Source of the DNA: Epiperipatus broadwayi
Taxonomy: Eukaryota; Onychophora; Udeonychophora; Euonychophora; Peripatidae
DNA: 64,000 nt
NCBI GenBank assembly: GCA_028023455.1
Contig: JAQFVV010000453.1
Coordinates: 192,501-256,500 of the forward strand
Reading direction: 5' to 3'
Within the stretch, counting starts at the first letter, position 1. The number at the start of each line of letters is the position of its first letter. The position numbers and the translations under genes were made by a program. The notes below the pieces were generated by a model. It saw nothing but the letters and a program-made list of their open reading frames with translations, did not search any database and was not told the DNA's origin. Shown piece after piece: positions 49,760-62,686 of this stretch.

Positions 49760-52460
49760 TTTGTGACTCCTGATTGTTTTATATAATGGTTTATTTAATC
49801 ATGCAATCACTCATTTTCAACGTTTGTTATTATTTCTCTTTCTTTTATTTTTTTTTATAAAAGATAATAGGAATCGAAGTGACTAATAATAATGCTGACT
49901 AATAAACTTTAATAAATTATTTTAAGAACTTTTTTTTTTGTTTTTATGTATAAAAAATACGCATGCTTTCTAATAGGTAATATTGTATGTAGACAACAGG
50001 ATTATAATAACACTTGAATTCAAATATCATTCAAAGGTTTTATGAAATTTAAAAAAGAAAACAAAAGAATATTGTTAGATAAATATAGAAATCAAATCAA
50101 TACAGGTATCCGCACACATATACCTTACTATAAAAATATTAAAATAAATATTAAACATTAGGTTCTATAATAAAAATTGTTATAAATTAGATGAAAAAAA
50201 AAGCAGTACGAAATGTAATAAATAGTTTTGTTTTATTGCTTTATTGTAGTAAATGTTTTCAGAAATTTAAAGTTGACTAACCGGCTGCTTCTACAGATTA
50301 CTCAGATATACGTTTTAAAAATACATTTCGATATTTATTTATTTTTTAAAATTATATCTCTTATTTTCTTCTTTATCGCTTTTGTTATATGAATCATCTT
50401 AATATCTTTTTGATAATTATACAGTACAAAATAAAATCAGAAAAGTAACTAAAATTGTAGTTGTTTCGATTAAAAGATTATAATTAAAAATTGTGAATGT
50501 TAATTCTGAACAATTAACTACATTATGTTTGTTCAGACTTTTTTCTTTTTTTTTTGTCTCAATTATTAACACCATTAAACGTAATGTATAAATTTAGATT
50601 CTATAGATATTTTAGTTAAGCGTTGGAAGGAAAGATATCGAAATATATTGCTTGAAAAATAACTAACAAATATTATTAATATTTTTAATAGTTCCTTTCT
50701 ATATTATTTATACTTTGTATAAAACATTTTGAACATATACTACATCTAAAATTACTCCCACTTTTTTTAGCTAAATACTTATGCACGTAACGAAAGAAAT
50801 AAAAAATCAATAATATATATATATATTAAAAAAACAACAACTAGCACTTATATTTATACAAGTGAGGTTTAAATTTGATTAAAAAAACCACCACTAACAA
50901 CAAAAAAAGCATGTTATTTTTTTCCTTTCAATTAAGATGCAAATAAAAATCTGCCGGTTTAAAAAGAGATTATAAAAGCATATAATTTACAAAAAGCAAG
51001 ACTATAAAAATTCATATAGTTTGTAAAAATATATTTTGTAAGATTAATTATATTTGAAGAAGTTATAATATATTAATAGTTATTTGTTGTTTTATACACA
51101 TAAAAATAATATTTACAAATTTGCTACTAAACGATGATTATATATATATGTAAAGATAGATGATGATATCTCTGAACACATATAAATTTAAGCTATTTAA
51201 TTCAAAAGTTAAAGTAAACTATTTATATTAAAATCTACAAAATTCTCTCAGTCAAAAAATATTTTACCTTAATCTCAATCTAATTTTACACTAATTTGAA
51301 AAAAAAAAATGCTTTTACGTATATATAATTTTATTTGACAATGAAATAAATAATATTATAAAATAAGAAAGTCCTAAATATTAATAAAATAAGTGACATT
51401 AATAAAAATATAATTTTTTCTTTTTGTGACCATTCAAAAAAACAACAACAAAACAGTTATTTTTCAATTGAAATTACGATGAATATTTTTCCCGAAATTA
51501 CCTTATTAATTAAATCAATACAGAATAAAATAATTGTTTTAATATCTGAACTCTGAAAATTAAATTATGTGAAATGAGTACATTCTGAATTATGTTTTAA
51601 AATATAAAAAGTAAAAGTAAAATTTTAAACTATTACAACGTGAAATCTTTCAACAAATTAACGATACATTTTTTTTCATTCGTAATCATAATTAGTGGAT
51701 ACATATTTAAAATATTATTCAGTCAAGTAAATAAACATTATATTATTGTTTAATACCTGATTAATTTTTTAATCGTAATATTATAATTATCTGATAACTA
51801 TTATATTTAAACTGATAATTAATTCAGAATTTAATTGTGCGGTGATATTTTAAAATGTACAAATTTACAAGTATATACTTATGTCATGAGTTTCGTCTAT
51901 ATTCACGTCTGTATTGAATAGGTGTGCGTGTGTGCGTATATACACACACACACATAGACATACGAATAAAAAAAGGATAGAAAAATAAATATATATATAG
52001 AGAGAAAAAATTGATCAATTTTTAAACGTAATCTAGGTTTTGAACATTATTGCTTCAATTCACACTTACATAATCAAACATATTTATGCATTATTTTGGT
52101 CTATAATTGGAAAATAGAACTCATTTATTTATTATATATATTTAGTTTATTTATAATATGAATACTTTGGCTATCACGATTTATTTTAATAAGTTTTAGA
52201 AATACTAAAATGAAATATAGAAAAAATATTGAGAAATTTTATAAACAATTTTAAATCTTTATTCAGATAAAAGTTACTCTTGCTCCCTCTTGCCCCCCCC
52301 CCCCATATATACATATATCAAATTTCTTAATAAATATTTTAATTGTTTAAAAGTGTCATTAAAGTATTATGTATCAATTATTATTTATCATTTTATTTAA
52401 ATAAACACATTTAATCATTAAATTTATAAAAAATAAATTAGCTTTATTTTTTATTTTTTA
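49760..52460. other. AT-rich spacer without a gene
   Basis: No gene seen. Contains short (CA)n at about 51940-51954 and a 13-base C run at 52292-52304. Confidence 0.55.
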
Positions 52461-52469
52461 AATTTATTT

Positions 52470-54250
52470 ACACTAGTTCGTTTTTGCGACTGACCAATTA
52501 TTGTTACAAAGCAATGAGGCAACAATAAATTGATACAGTTTGAATTTCTCTGCATGACATTGTTTAATAGTAGAATGGCAGATTCTGGAGTTTATGATCC
52601 AGAATAGCATCTAGTTGTATCACCTTTGCTGCTCGAATTTTTATGGATTCCCAATGAACTCAGGAGCATTAAAGCTATTGCATTCCCAAAAGCAGGTAGC
52701 TTAATTAGGCAAAAAAGAACCACAATAAAAGAACAGTATTTGGCCATTATCAGCTAGTAGTTTGCCACTGTTTTCCATCCTTACAGTTTAATTTATTCTA
52801 GCAATTGATTTTAGAGTTACATCATAGACTTTAACGAACCTCTTACATTATCAAGATACCTACCTATTCAAAATTTATTTGTTTGGATATAATCAGTCTA
52901 GTCAAAATTTATTTATAATTATTAATATTACTGTAATGAATTATTTTTATTAATCTTATATGTTCAGTTAATGATAAAAAATCACATTAATTTATGATGT
53001 GGCTCTAAAATGGTGATGCAGAATTACATCAAGATGATTATTATCATTATTTGTTCCTAATAAGAACCTATTGCTTAGTTACTTTAACTGGCCTTTGGCA
53101 GAAAAATTGTCATACATATACTAATATTACCGTCACAGGGTAGACTCTTTAAAACAAAATTTTATTTAATTAAAACCAAAAGATCAATATATATTGAGAA
53201 AAATTTTGTATCAAATGTTGAAAAAGCCATATCTGCCTTAAATTCTTTTTAAAAAACGGCAATGTATATATTATTTTAAAGTGACATTATGTATGTGTGG
53301 GTAGGTGATTTAATAATTTGAACAGAGTCAACTTTAATGAATTAAAATTATTTGTTAACTCTCAGATTCTTAATTGATATATGTTGGCCTTTGGTGCAGG
53401 TCAAAAGAAAGTTTAATATTGTAGTGAATTTTTTTTTTCAAATCACATTTCAAAACAATTTAAAATACAAAAGAAATATTTTCTTATATTACTGAAGGTC
53501 GTAAAACATCAAAGTAAAATGGCGTTGTTATTGTTAATAATTTGGGCATTTGATATTTTGCCTTCAGGAATTCTTAAGATTAGATCTTCCTCCCAATCAC
53601 TATTCTAATTTGTGGTTACGTGACCCACCGAAGCTGCATTTATCTGTTGAATTCAGAACTTATTTGTATCGTTTTATAAATCTTCAAAATCGGCTGAATA
53701 TTTTGATGTGAAACAACTACAAATTCTATGATTTTTCTAATCTTAATCCACAATAGACATGAGAAAGACATTAATAAAACTGAAAAATTTGAAATATATA
53801 TATAGATAAATAGCTATAAAAAAAGAGAAAGTATAAGATAAAAGTATAATTATAATTACTAATATAGGTAATTAAATATTTATATATTTTTCATGAGCTA
53901 TAAGTCATTAAAATATGACACTCTTTGATTTCTTTAGTTAAAAATATGAGCGCAAGCAATCAATAATTTATAAGTTCTTTTCTAGATTTGCCTATCCATA
54001 ACTTCAAAAATATATTAAATTTATGTGTTATCAGTTAAAGGCATGTAGGAGCTATTGACCTATAATTCTATTTAAACTTTTTCTTTTAGTTCATTATGAA
54101 TTTGATAAGCGATTCAATTCAGGTACAGCGATTAACAGATAGGAAAATTATTACCAAGTTCACTAGATGCTTGTAATAAAAGATAATGTCATTTTTCATT
54201 AATAAAATTGCCTTTAAGATGATTAAAATATACAAAACCTAAAAATAAAT
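52470..54250. other. Less repetitive stretch, possible conserved non-coding DNA
   Basis: Sub-blocks 52470-52820, 53000-53110, 53490-53720 and 54020-54190 have a more even base mix than the surroundings, no microsatellites, and no open frame. They contain AT-rich homeodomain-like and TATCA/TGATA words. They resemble enhancer-type conserved non-coding sequence only by texture. This is inference. Confidence 0.25.
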
Positions 54251-54259
54251 AAAAGCACG

Positions 54260-56815
54260 TACTTATATGTATTTGTATTTTTCATTATTTATAAACAATT
54301 GTTTTATAGCGGTGGACAATTTGTCTTTTTTCTTGTCTTTTCTTTTTGTTTATATATTATTTCTCTAGCTTTCTTTCTCTCTTTACACATACTTACGTAT
54401 ATAAGTAAAGAGAAAAAAAAAGATCGCAGGAGAAAGAAAATGAAAATAAAAATACAGTACTTAAAATTATAAATATGATATTTTTTTGTTAAATTGCTCT
54501 CTATAAAGAGTCTTGGTCACAAATCTGTTTATATATTTATTCTTTGTGTGTGTGTAATTATAGACATAAAAAAAGTTCTAAAGGCTCGCACTTAAACATA
54601 TTTTGAGTTTGAATGATTTATAAAAAAATATTTTGTAAAAAAGAGTTTCTTTTGCTTCCTCTTTTTTATATATATTCTTTATGGCTCTACATTACAGACA
54701 TATATAAATAGAAAGAGAAAGGGAGACAGATAAATAGAGAGAGAGAGAATGAGAGGAAAAAAAATAGTTGAGAAAGAAAATTAGAAAAAAGGAAGTAGAA
54801 ATACTTACGATTATAGACCTTTTATTTGAATAATTACTTTTCACATAACTTCCTCTTTTTTGCCCCTCTCTCTATAAATATGCTCACATTCTGAGAAAGA
54901 TATAAAAGGAAAATGAAAAAAATATAAAAAATATATACAATTACATATATTTTAAAATATCGCTGTTAAATTAGCCTCTAGAAATAGTCACTCTAGTCTC
55001 CAATTAAAGATTGAGTACAATATATGCGGCTGTACTAATTTGCAGTGGTCAGTAATACTTTCTTTATCAGTCAGATATTAGTTGCAAGCCTTGGGTGGAG
55101 TAAAAAAGACTCTTTGAAATGGAGTCTTTCGTTTTAACATTTAGTCAACAATTTAAACAAATGATGTATATTATATATAGACTATGATAAAAAGTAAACT
55201 TTTGCTGTCTAGAAAAGCACACATTGTCCAAATCTGGATACAGAAAGCTACATAATATTAAATTAAAAAACTTATGCGCGAGTAATAAAAAGATTAAAAG
55301 ATTTATTAGATATGTAAATGATTATTAAAATTTATATACATTAAAATAAGAGCCGATTATATAATGTATTTGAAAATATTTGTGGTTCACGCACTATTCA
55401 TCTCGTTATTTGAAAATTAATTTTAGTTAGATTCTAACACACACACACACAAAAAAAACTAAGATAAAAAGACAAAAGAAAAAGAAATATAGGACAAAGA
55501 GAAATTTTGTATGCTCTTATTTTAAAATGTATAATGTCAAATATCAGTTCATTGTTAAATTATATTTATATATAAGCATCACCACACACACACACACACA
55601 TATATATGGGCTTATATACATATGCACAGTGCAAAATATCAGACTAACGTTTTTAAATTAGATACATATAAAGCGCATGTATATTTGCATATATGGGATT
55701 TCTGTTTTTAATTTTTTCGATTTAATTAAAAGAACGGCGAGTTTAAATCGTTTGGTAAGGTATGTTATTTATTATTGTAGTAATAATACGTTGGATTAAA
55801 AATAATCTAATTTTTAAAAATGCTTGCTGTTAATATATTATTATTTTTAATATGGATTACAAAATTTACCTGCAGCAAATATTATCGAATTGATTATTTT
55901 ATTTATTAATTAAGAAACATATAAATGTCAACATTGTGTGACTGTGGTTCTAATGTTTCTAGATGTCTCCGCGCGCACCACACACACAACATTTACACAA
56001 ACATGTGTCTATATAAGCAAAAAGCTTTTAGACAAAGCTAATTTAATCTTAAACAGATATTCTATGTTATATACGCATTTATATGCTGATTTTTATTTAA
56101 GCCCGTGTTTTTATTAGCTATATTTCTATAAAGATATAAAGAGTAAGCAAAATGGAAAAACAAAAATTGAAATAATTACAGTAGGCAGATTAAATTATTA
56201 TTTTTATTACACACACATATATAAATATGGATTGGTAGATGATGATGTGAAATTAAAGACAATAAATTTACTACATCCGTTTACCTGTATGTATAAACCA
56301 TTTATTATTCGAACATTGAGTACTATGTTCTTTGCAATTTATAATGCAATTTTTATCTTCTACAAACTTTTCAACCATGCTAAACAATTGCGGGAAGTCA
56401 TCAATCCAGTAGCCCGTATACATTTAATACTTTACTTCCAATACGCGATTAGCTACTGTTTGACGGATTTTTTTTTTTTTAATTCTTGAAAATTGATCTA
56501 AAAAAACTAATGGAAATTTGATTATTAAAAAAAAAAAAGATTAATTGCAAGAAGATATTACAGTTAATTTATCATATTTGAAAATTATACTGATTTTTGA
56601 GATTAATAATAGGCAGGTAAAAATAAATTAAATACGATTTAGTTACTTAAATGTTAATATGTCTGTAAAATGTTATATTTTATATAGCTTGATTTTTTTT
56701 AACAATTCTGAAGTTTTTTTCTTCTGTCTTTTAGATATTAACTTTTAACAATATAATAGTATTTATTTAAAACCAAATATAAAAATTAATTTTTTTATTA
56801 AATTAATTAATTAAT
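54260..56815. other. AT-rich spacer without a recognised gene
   Basis: Purine- and pyrimidine-rich short runs and CA microsatellites at about 55437-55450 and 55581-55600. An 85-codon frame at 56232-56489 shows no recognisable domain. Confidence 0.5.
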
Positions 56816-56822
56816 TTTTTAG

Positions 56823-56935
56823 TTAAGTGTTGTTAGCCGAGAGATCATCGCAGCCGCCTTGCAAGCAAGTAGTTGGTTGCAGACGGTTGTGGGTTCGCCT
56901 ACCGGTCGATGCTATGACATATGGGAAAAATAATA
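56823..56935 (+). mobile_element. tRNA-derived mini-SINE, copy 5
   Basis: AGTTAAGTGTTGTTAGCCGAG at the start, an expanded anticodon region (GCAAGTAGTTGGTTGCAGACG), B-box-like GGGTTCGCCTACC and an end CGATGCTATGACATA. Flanked by AATTAATTTTT-type repeats that may be target duplication. Same subfamily as copy 4. Confidence 0.8.
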
Positions 56936-57204
56936 ATTAATTTTTAAAATTTGTAAACATTAATATTTCTAATTCTTAATACATACGTATACTTAAGTTT
57001 CACCGAAACATTTTATGAATTGGAATAAAAATATAAATAAATAAAATATAATAGAAATTATTTATTTAATCTACATTTTGCAAATAATTATGGTTATTTT
57101 TGAAAATAATGTTTCATAACTTTAGGAAAGGTTGTCAGAAAAAATCAAGATTAAAAATAAAGTTAAAGGATTATAACAAAGTTCAAGGATTTTATCCAGA
57201 AGAA

Positions 57205-57400
57205 AATAAAAATAGATAATTATGAATTAAAAGATGTTACAAAGACAAATACATTGATCAGATTATTAATCCAGATATAAAAATAATCGATGAAGTTAAT
57301 GATTAAATTTGGATGTAGTATTTTTGGTAGAAGAAGGTAAACTAATGAGGTTCATCAATGACAAAATCAGAGACTAAGAATAGTTTCTTACATTTGTTTA
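57205..57400 (+). pseudogene. Highly decayed RTE LINE fragment
   Basis: 57210-57340 aligns with 36510-36650 of the better RTE copy (shared blocks: AAAATAAAAATAGATAATTA vs AAAATAAAGATTGATTATGA; CAGATTATTAAT; GTTTTTGGTAG-like end). Multiple frame changes; no function expected. Confidence 0.6.
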
Positions 57401-58182
57401 TTGCTAACTAAAAATAGATAAACACCCATTTAACAAACAATATTGAATGATTATCTGGATTGATTAAATCCATCGACCTAGAACAAACGTTTAAAGCCTA
57501 TTGAGAACATTTTCATATTTTCACAACTTAGATTTCCAGATGTATTATTACTACAGAGTATTCATTTATAGTTAAAAATCCACAAAGCGCATGTGCATTA
57601 GCTTAATGGCTGATTATTAATATTACAGTTTATAAAACATAGCACTATATAAAAATAAATATCTTATTACAGTATTATAAATGTTTGATTAGGCAAATGT
57701 GGATGATGACTATCAGGATAGAATTTTTTTCCTACAGAATCTATGTATAATATACAACTATTTTTTTCCTCTTGTAGTAAATTTATTTTCTTTATGATAT
57801 GTATTAACACTGAACGTTCGAAATTGCATAAAATTTTTACATTATTGCGACATAAACTTCTCTCTTCTTCTTTCTCTATGTAAAGATATATAAAAAGACA
57901 AAAACATTCTTACAAGAGTATATTTTTAGCTCATTTAAATTGTCTATTATCAGTTAGAGATGTTACACATTTGAATTAGTTGGCGGTTTATTACTATAAA
58001 TAGACATGGCAAACATATTTACCCAATTTCTTTAGCTTTTAAATTTGTTACAATAAATATTAAAAGTTTATATTAATATTTAAAAAAATACATAAAATAA
58101 TGGTAAAAGAAGTGATTAATATTTTCTTGAAAGATTAAAGAAGTTTTTTCTTTTTAATGTGTATTTTGAAAATTAAAGCAAC

Positions 58183-58275
58183 AAGCTGTCAAGCGTTGGT
58201 GGCCGAGTGGTCAGCACAGCGGCCTTGCAAGCAGTTGTCCGGCCCAGCGGATGCTTCGACACATGAAAAAAAAAA
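58183..58275 (+). mobile_element. tRNA-derived mini-SINE, copy 6
   Basis: TGTCAAGCGTTGGTGGCCGAG to the GATGCTTCGACACAT end with A-tail; part of the T-arm is deleted (GTCCGGCCCAGCGG). Flanks AAGCAACAAG occur on both sides (target duplication). Confidence 0.85.
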
Positions 58276-58558
58276 GCAACAAGTTTAATGTTAATAATAG
58301 CCTGCACAACAAATTAACTAAATAGTACAGTATGAGAGCAATATATAATTAAATATAGTGTGAACATATTGAAAAAAATGCAGCCAAATTGATATTAACT
58401 GTTACAAAAATAATAACTTTATGTATAATTAACTATTATCACTAGTCTATATTGCTCTTCATTGTAGTACTTTTAAAAGCATTTGTATTTTCTTCCATTT
58501 TAACTGTTTCTACTGAAGATGCTGCTTTCTTCAGAGATTTTGCATTTCTGATTTCTAT

Positions 58559-59437
58559 ATAACAGTTAAATATACGTATATTATCTGTACTCAACTTAAT
58601 GTAATTATAAAGGACTCGAATTTTCAAGCTCCCTACATCTATTCAATTTAACTTATACAACTGATACACATATGTGAAAAAGATAAATAATCTCCAATAT
58701 CCATATTTCATGCTGAACCAGCACTTCTCAGTTAGTCCAGATAACCATCTCCCACACATATATACAAATAGTACTCAGTTTATATTAAGATAGAAAATCT
58801 TTAAACTTTAATGGACAAGCTTTAATTTTTTCCAACTCTTCATCCATCCATTTCACTGAAAATCCCAAGAAGGAATGCTCAAAGCTCTTTTTGATGCCAA
58901 TATTATTGTCATATCCATGTTGACCTTAAGCTAATCTGACTCTTCACACTTAGGATCCTAATATATCTATTAATATGTACATTAAGTTTAGTATAGCCAA
59001 TATACATATATTTAAATATTACATATTCAGCCTATATTCTGCCCATCACTTTTTGTACAATTAAATGGATCTATTAAAGTCCAATGTGTGAGGGGTCAGG
59101 TTGACTTAAGGCCAATATGAGTATGACAATAATATTGGCATCAACAAGGGTTTTGAGCATTCTATCCTCAGATTTTCAATGAAATGGATGGCTGAAGAGT
59201 TAGAGAAGATTAAAGCTTGTCCATTAAAGTTTAATAGATTTGCTATCTTAATATAAACTGAGAACTGATTGTATATATGTGTGCGAGATGGTGATATGGA
59301 CCGACTGATGAGTGCTGCTTCAGCATGAAATACCGTTATTGGATATTTTTTTCACATGTATGTGGTCATGTGTATCAGTTGTATAATTTAATTGGATAGA
59401 TGTAGAAGCTTGAAAGTTTGAGTTCAAGTCCTTTATA
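58559..59437. mobile_element. Family A palindrome with 15-bp target duplication
   Basis: Bounded by identical ATTTCTGATTTCTAT at 58544-58558 and 59438-59452. Inside, a palindrome of about 835 bp has arms that begin AATTATAAAGGACT and end with the exact complement. The extra 45 bp at the left matches the inner end of other family A arms, as if the unit were circularly permuted. The minus-strand hammerhead (about 58693-58740) is changed to CTGAGAA; the plus-strand one at 59301-59342 keeps CTGATGA. Target duplication of this length indicates reverse-transcription-based insertion. Confidence 0.85.
59301..59342 (+). ncRNA. Hammerhead ribozyme, family A, near-intact
   Basis: Stem I CCGA/TTGG (with one G-U), core CTGATGA (59305-59311), stem II GTGCTG-CTT-CAGCAT, GAAA (59327-59330), TTA triplet before TTGG at 59339. 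Stem III is disturbed by mismatches, so activity is doubtful even though the core is complete. Confidence 0.55.
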
Positions 59438-59687
59438 ATTTCTGATTTCTATGATTTTCTGAAAAGACAAATATTTTGATAATTTCTTGACAGTTTAATT
59501 TAAATTTCAGTTACACGTAAATATTTATTAAATAAAAAAATGGATTACTGGAAGTCCGCAAAAAATATTTTTTTTATGCATAATTTCTTACTTTAAGAAT
59601 AGATGTGCTTGATCGATATTATTTAAAAGGAAATATAATGCTAAGTTATTCTCAACTTAAAAATACCGTTATATACATATCTATTTT

Positions 59688-59770
59688 TTCATGTGTCATA
59701 GAATCGGCTGGGAAGCGAACCCGCTAACTCGGGACATCTGCTTGTAAGGCGGCTGTGCTGACTTCTTTTA
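59688..59770 (-). mobile_element. tRNA-derived mini-SINE, copy 7, 5'-truncated
   Basis: On the minus strand: GTCAGCACAGCCGCCTTACAAG... to CGATTCTATGACACATG. The first ~25 bp of the family are missing. The T-arm region GGGTTCGCTTCCCAG is kept. Confidence 0.75.
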
Positions 59771-60524
59771 ACTCAAATGTTTGCACAATAAAATAAAAAT
59801 TTCTATTGCTATTTTTTAAAATCATATATGATTTATATTAAATAGACCACCGATTCAAAAGCAAGTTGAACTTAGGTAATCAAAAATGTCCAAAAACTCC
59901 TAAAGCAGAAAATATTTACTTTAACATAATATTGAGGTCTTTTAACTACTTGTTTGTTGATTACTTTGCTGGTATTGGTTTTAAAAGTCTTGTATAGTTA
60001 AATGCAAAGGTTTAGTTTAACTGTAAAGTTTTCAGAATCGATTTTCAGCTAACATAATTTTTTTAATTAAAAAAAGCAACTAGCCTCGGACGAAATGAAT
60101 GAAATTATTAAATGCGCAACCTCTCTCTAAAATGCTTAAATATAACATGAGCTAGGAATAATTTTTCAAATGATTACTTACTTTCTTATTAATTTTAAAT
60201 TCAAGTATAGGCTAGTTTAAAAAGCGATTATGATTGTTTGACATTGTAATAGGAAATGGTTTTATTTTTATAATGATGTTTTACAAGATAAGCATTGATT
60301 TACATAGTTATTTTTTGTCCATAGTGTTTCCAAAAATTGATCAACCTGTGAAAACTCTAAGCATTAGTCCATGAGATGATTAATTATTAAAAGTAAATCT
60401 AGGTTACAATTAGGAATTATTTGTAAAGTCTAGAGTTGAAATATGAATAGCATTTTAGGAGCACAATATTGAAAAATCCAATTTGCTGCAGATAGGTTGA
60501 GGAATAGGAAAACACTTGAGATAA

Positions 60525-60562
60525 TATAAAATACGGGCTAAGCCAGTCAACTGTTCAGTTCT
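60525..60562 (+). promoter_or_regulatory. Candidate TATA/Inr core promoter
   Basis: TATAAAATA begins at 60525 and the arthropod-style initiator TCAGTT lies at 60555-60560; the start A (60557) is 32 bases from the TATA T. Good spacing, same architecture as at 16.3 kb. Confidence 0.45.
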
Positions 60563-60567
60563 CCAGA

Positions 60568-60753
60568 ATGGCCACAAATATCCACAGAAGAGAGCAATCT
60601 AGCATATTTTGGAAGACTTATGGAGAACAAGGAAAAAAACTAAGCTTTGAAATATCTCTGCTGAAAACCATTCTAATCCATTACGAAGAGCCACACGAAC
60701 AGCAAAGAGCCAGCCCGATCAATAACCACATTGGAAATAATGGAAATAAATAA
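60568..60753 (+). CDS. Possible 61-codon open frame downstream of a core promoter
   Basis: The ATG at 60568 has the context CAGAATGGCC and lies 11 bases after the predicted start site. The product is polar, with no signal peptide or membrane segment, and I recognise no family. Its composition is more balanced than its flanks. A donor-like AAG|GTGAAT follows the stop at 60754. It may be a short gene, a first exon or retroelement remains. Weak support. Confidence 0.25.
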   Translation: MATNIHRREQSSIFWKTYGEQGKKLSFEISLLKTILIHYEEPHEQQRASPINNHIGNNGNK

Positions 60754-61899
60754 GGTGAATCATTTGTGATTAAAACCATTAGGCCAAACTGCAGGATACA
60801 TTGCAATAACACATTTGCTAAAAAAATAACGTCATTTTTCCTTTCCCATAAATATATATAAAGTTCAAATGTGTCTTAGACAATACTATATGTAAACATT
60901 TTAATATTTGCGTTATACACACCCTCTTATATAATTCAGAAAGCAAAACTATATATAAATCAAATCAAACCCAATCATTAAATGATAAAATTTGTTGGTT
61001 CTTCTAACGTTTTCGAAAATCAATGTCGGAAACGATTCCCATAGCACCCTCATCCCAGCTCCCATACTCAACTGAAGTTGGATTTAGGTTCCCAGGATCC
61101 CTCCCGACCAACAGACCCTCTCATCCACTCAGCAAAACTGAGTGAAACTAAGAATTTTCATTAAATGACAAAATCACTAGAAATCTTTTGAATTTTCAAT
61201 GGCTGCCATATAATTTCAACAGCATTTTTATAAAGGTTGAAATTATTCTTACTTGTGATAACGTGTTGACATAACTTGTATATGAAAAGAGAGCTAAGAA
61301 ACTCCTCTTTTAAATAGAAATAGTTTTAGAAAAAATTAATTCCCTAAACTAAAAAAAAGGAACTAAAATGGGGAGCCAGAAATAGAATTAACTAGAGTCC
61401 TATGGTTAGTTGTTTGGAAGGTAAAATGACCAAGAAGCTTTCAAATATCAGGCTGAGACAGAACTTCTATTAAACTGATTTTTTTTGTTGTTGTTTTTAC
61501 TTTCTCAATTCAGAAATTGTTCCATAATTATTAAGCTTTTAATTTAATATTCTACCATTGCTTTAATTGCAAATGACTTATAAAAAAACAGCTTAATTTT
61601 ATATATATTAAAATGGATAGAAACCAATCCTTATCATGTATGACACTGATGGAAGTAAAAATTATCAAACTGTCAATATGGACATGAATATTGAGGTGCT
61701 TGATACTTCAGATTACTTTAAATGTAAATGACGTTCACAAAATGTACATAGTCAAAAAAAGTCTGAATTTCTATAGATGTGGATGTTTACCGTATGACAA
61801 TGTTGAGATGAAGGATGAACTGATGAATACTAAAAAAACTTTGAGATTATATATCTGAGTATAATATAATGATTGCTTATCTCTCCACAAAATATTAAA

Positions 61900-62195
61900 C
61901 GCGAATAGAAAACAAGTTGGTCTAATAAAACTTACATAATTGTCAACTAGCATGAGCATAGACGTTCATAAGTTTGAAATTTATTGCTATCTGAAAGATA
62001 AATGTTCTGAAATGAGATTGGATATACTATGATAGAGCAAAGATGAGATATGCACATCATCTTTTCTCCATCATAGTATATCCAATATCAGAACAGAACA
62101 TTTATCTTTCAGGTACCAATAAGTTTCAAATATAAGAATCTCTATGCTCATGATGGTTGACAGTTTTGTAAGTTTATTGGAACACCTTGTTTCTA
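61900..62195. repeat. Palindromic (foldback) repeat
   Basis: Inverted arms: AGATAAATGTTCTGA, TTGGATATACTATGAT and CATGAGCATAGA on the left match their complements on the right (…TCTATGCTCATGATGG). The axis is near 62053. No clear hammerhead core. Confidence 0.75.
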
Positions 62196-62232
62196 TAAAC
62201 TTTTAATATATATATATATATATATATATGTA

Positions 62233-62615
62233 ATATACAAATCAATATATATATCAAAATACAGTACAATTTATAGAAATTATATTCTTTTAGAAGTACT
62301 TTCGACTATACACTTTGTAGTCTTTATCAACTATATAACGTTGAATAATCAAATCGAGACAATAAAAGAGGCTATGTTGATTTCAAGAAATCATCAAATG
62401 TTAATGAATCGCCAGTCATCAAATGTTAAGATAACAGAATTGTGGGAAATCTGAATTGAACTATGGGTATTGTTAAAGGTTGTCTCGTTTTGATTATTCA
62501 ACATTATATAGTTGATAAAGACTACAAAGTGTATAGTCGAAAGTACTTCTAAAAGAATATAATTTATATAAATTGTACTGTATTTTGATATATATATATT
62601 GATTTGTATATTACA
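62233..62615. mobile_element. Family D palindrome with variant hammerhead in each arm
   Basis: Left arm 62233-62372 and right arm 62484-62615 are nearly perfect inverted copies. The loop holds a short direct repeat TCATCAAATGTTAA (twice, near 62390 and 62418). Each arm encodes, outward-facing on opposite strands, a hammerhead-like motif (minus 62284-62345; plus 62509-62551). Confidence 0.8.
62509..62551 (+). ncRNA. Variant hammerhead-like motif, family D
   Basis: TAG/CTA stem I, box TTGATAA (62512-62518), one extra A, stem II GACTA/TAGTC (62520-62524 with 62534-62538), GAAA (62539-62542), palindromic GTAC stem III and a CTT triplet. Relative to CTGATGA, C3 became T and G8 became A, a paired change that would keep the C3-G8 contact as U-A. 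The opposite arm has the same motif. Activity is uncertain. Confidence 0.45.
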
Positions 62616-62654
62616 TATATTGTGAAATGAATACAGATATCAAACTTTATTTAT

Positions 62655-62686
<32 letters not shown>

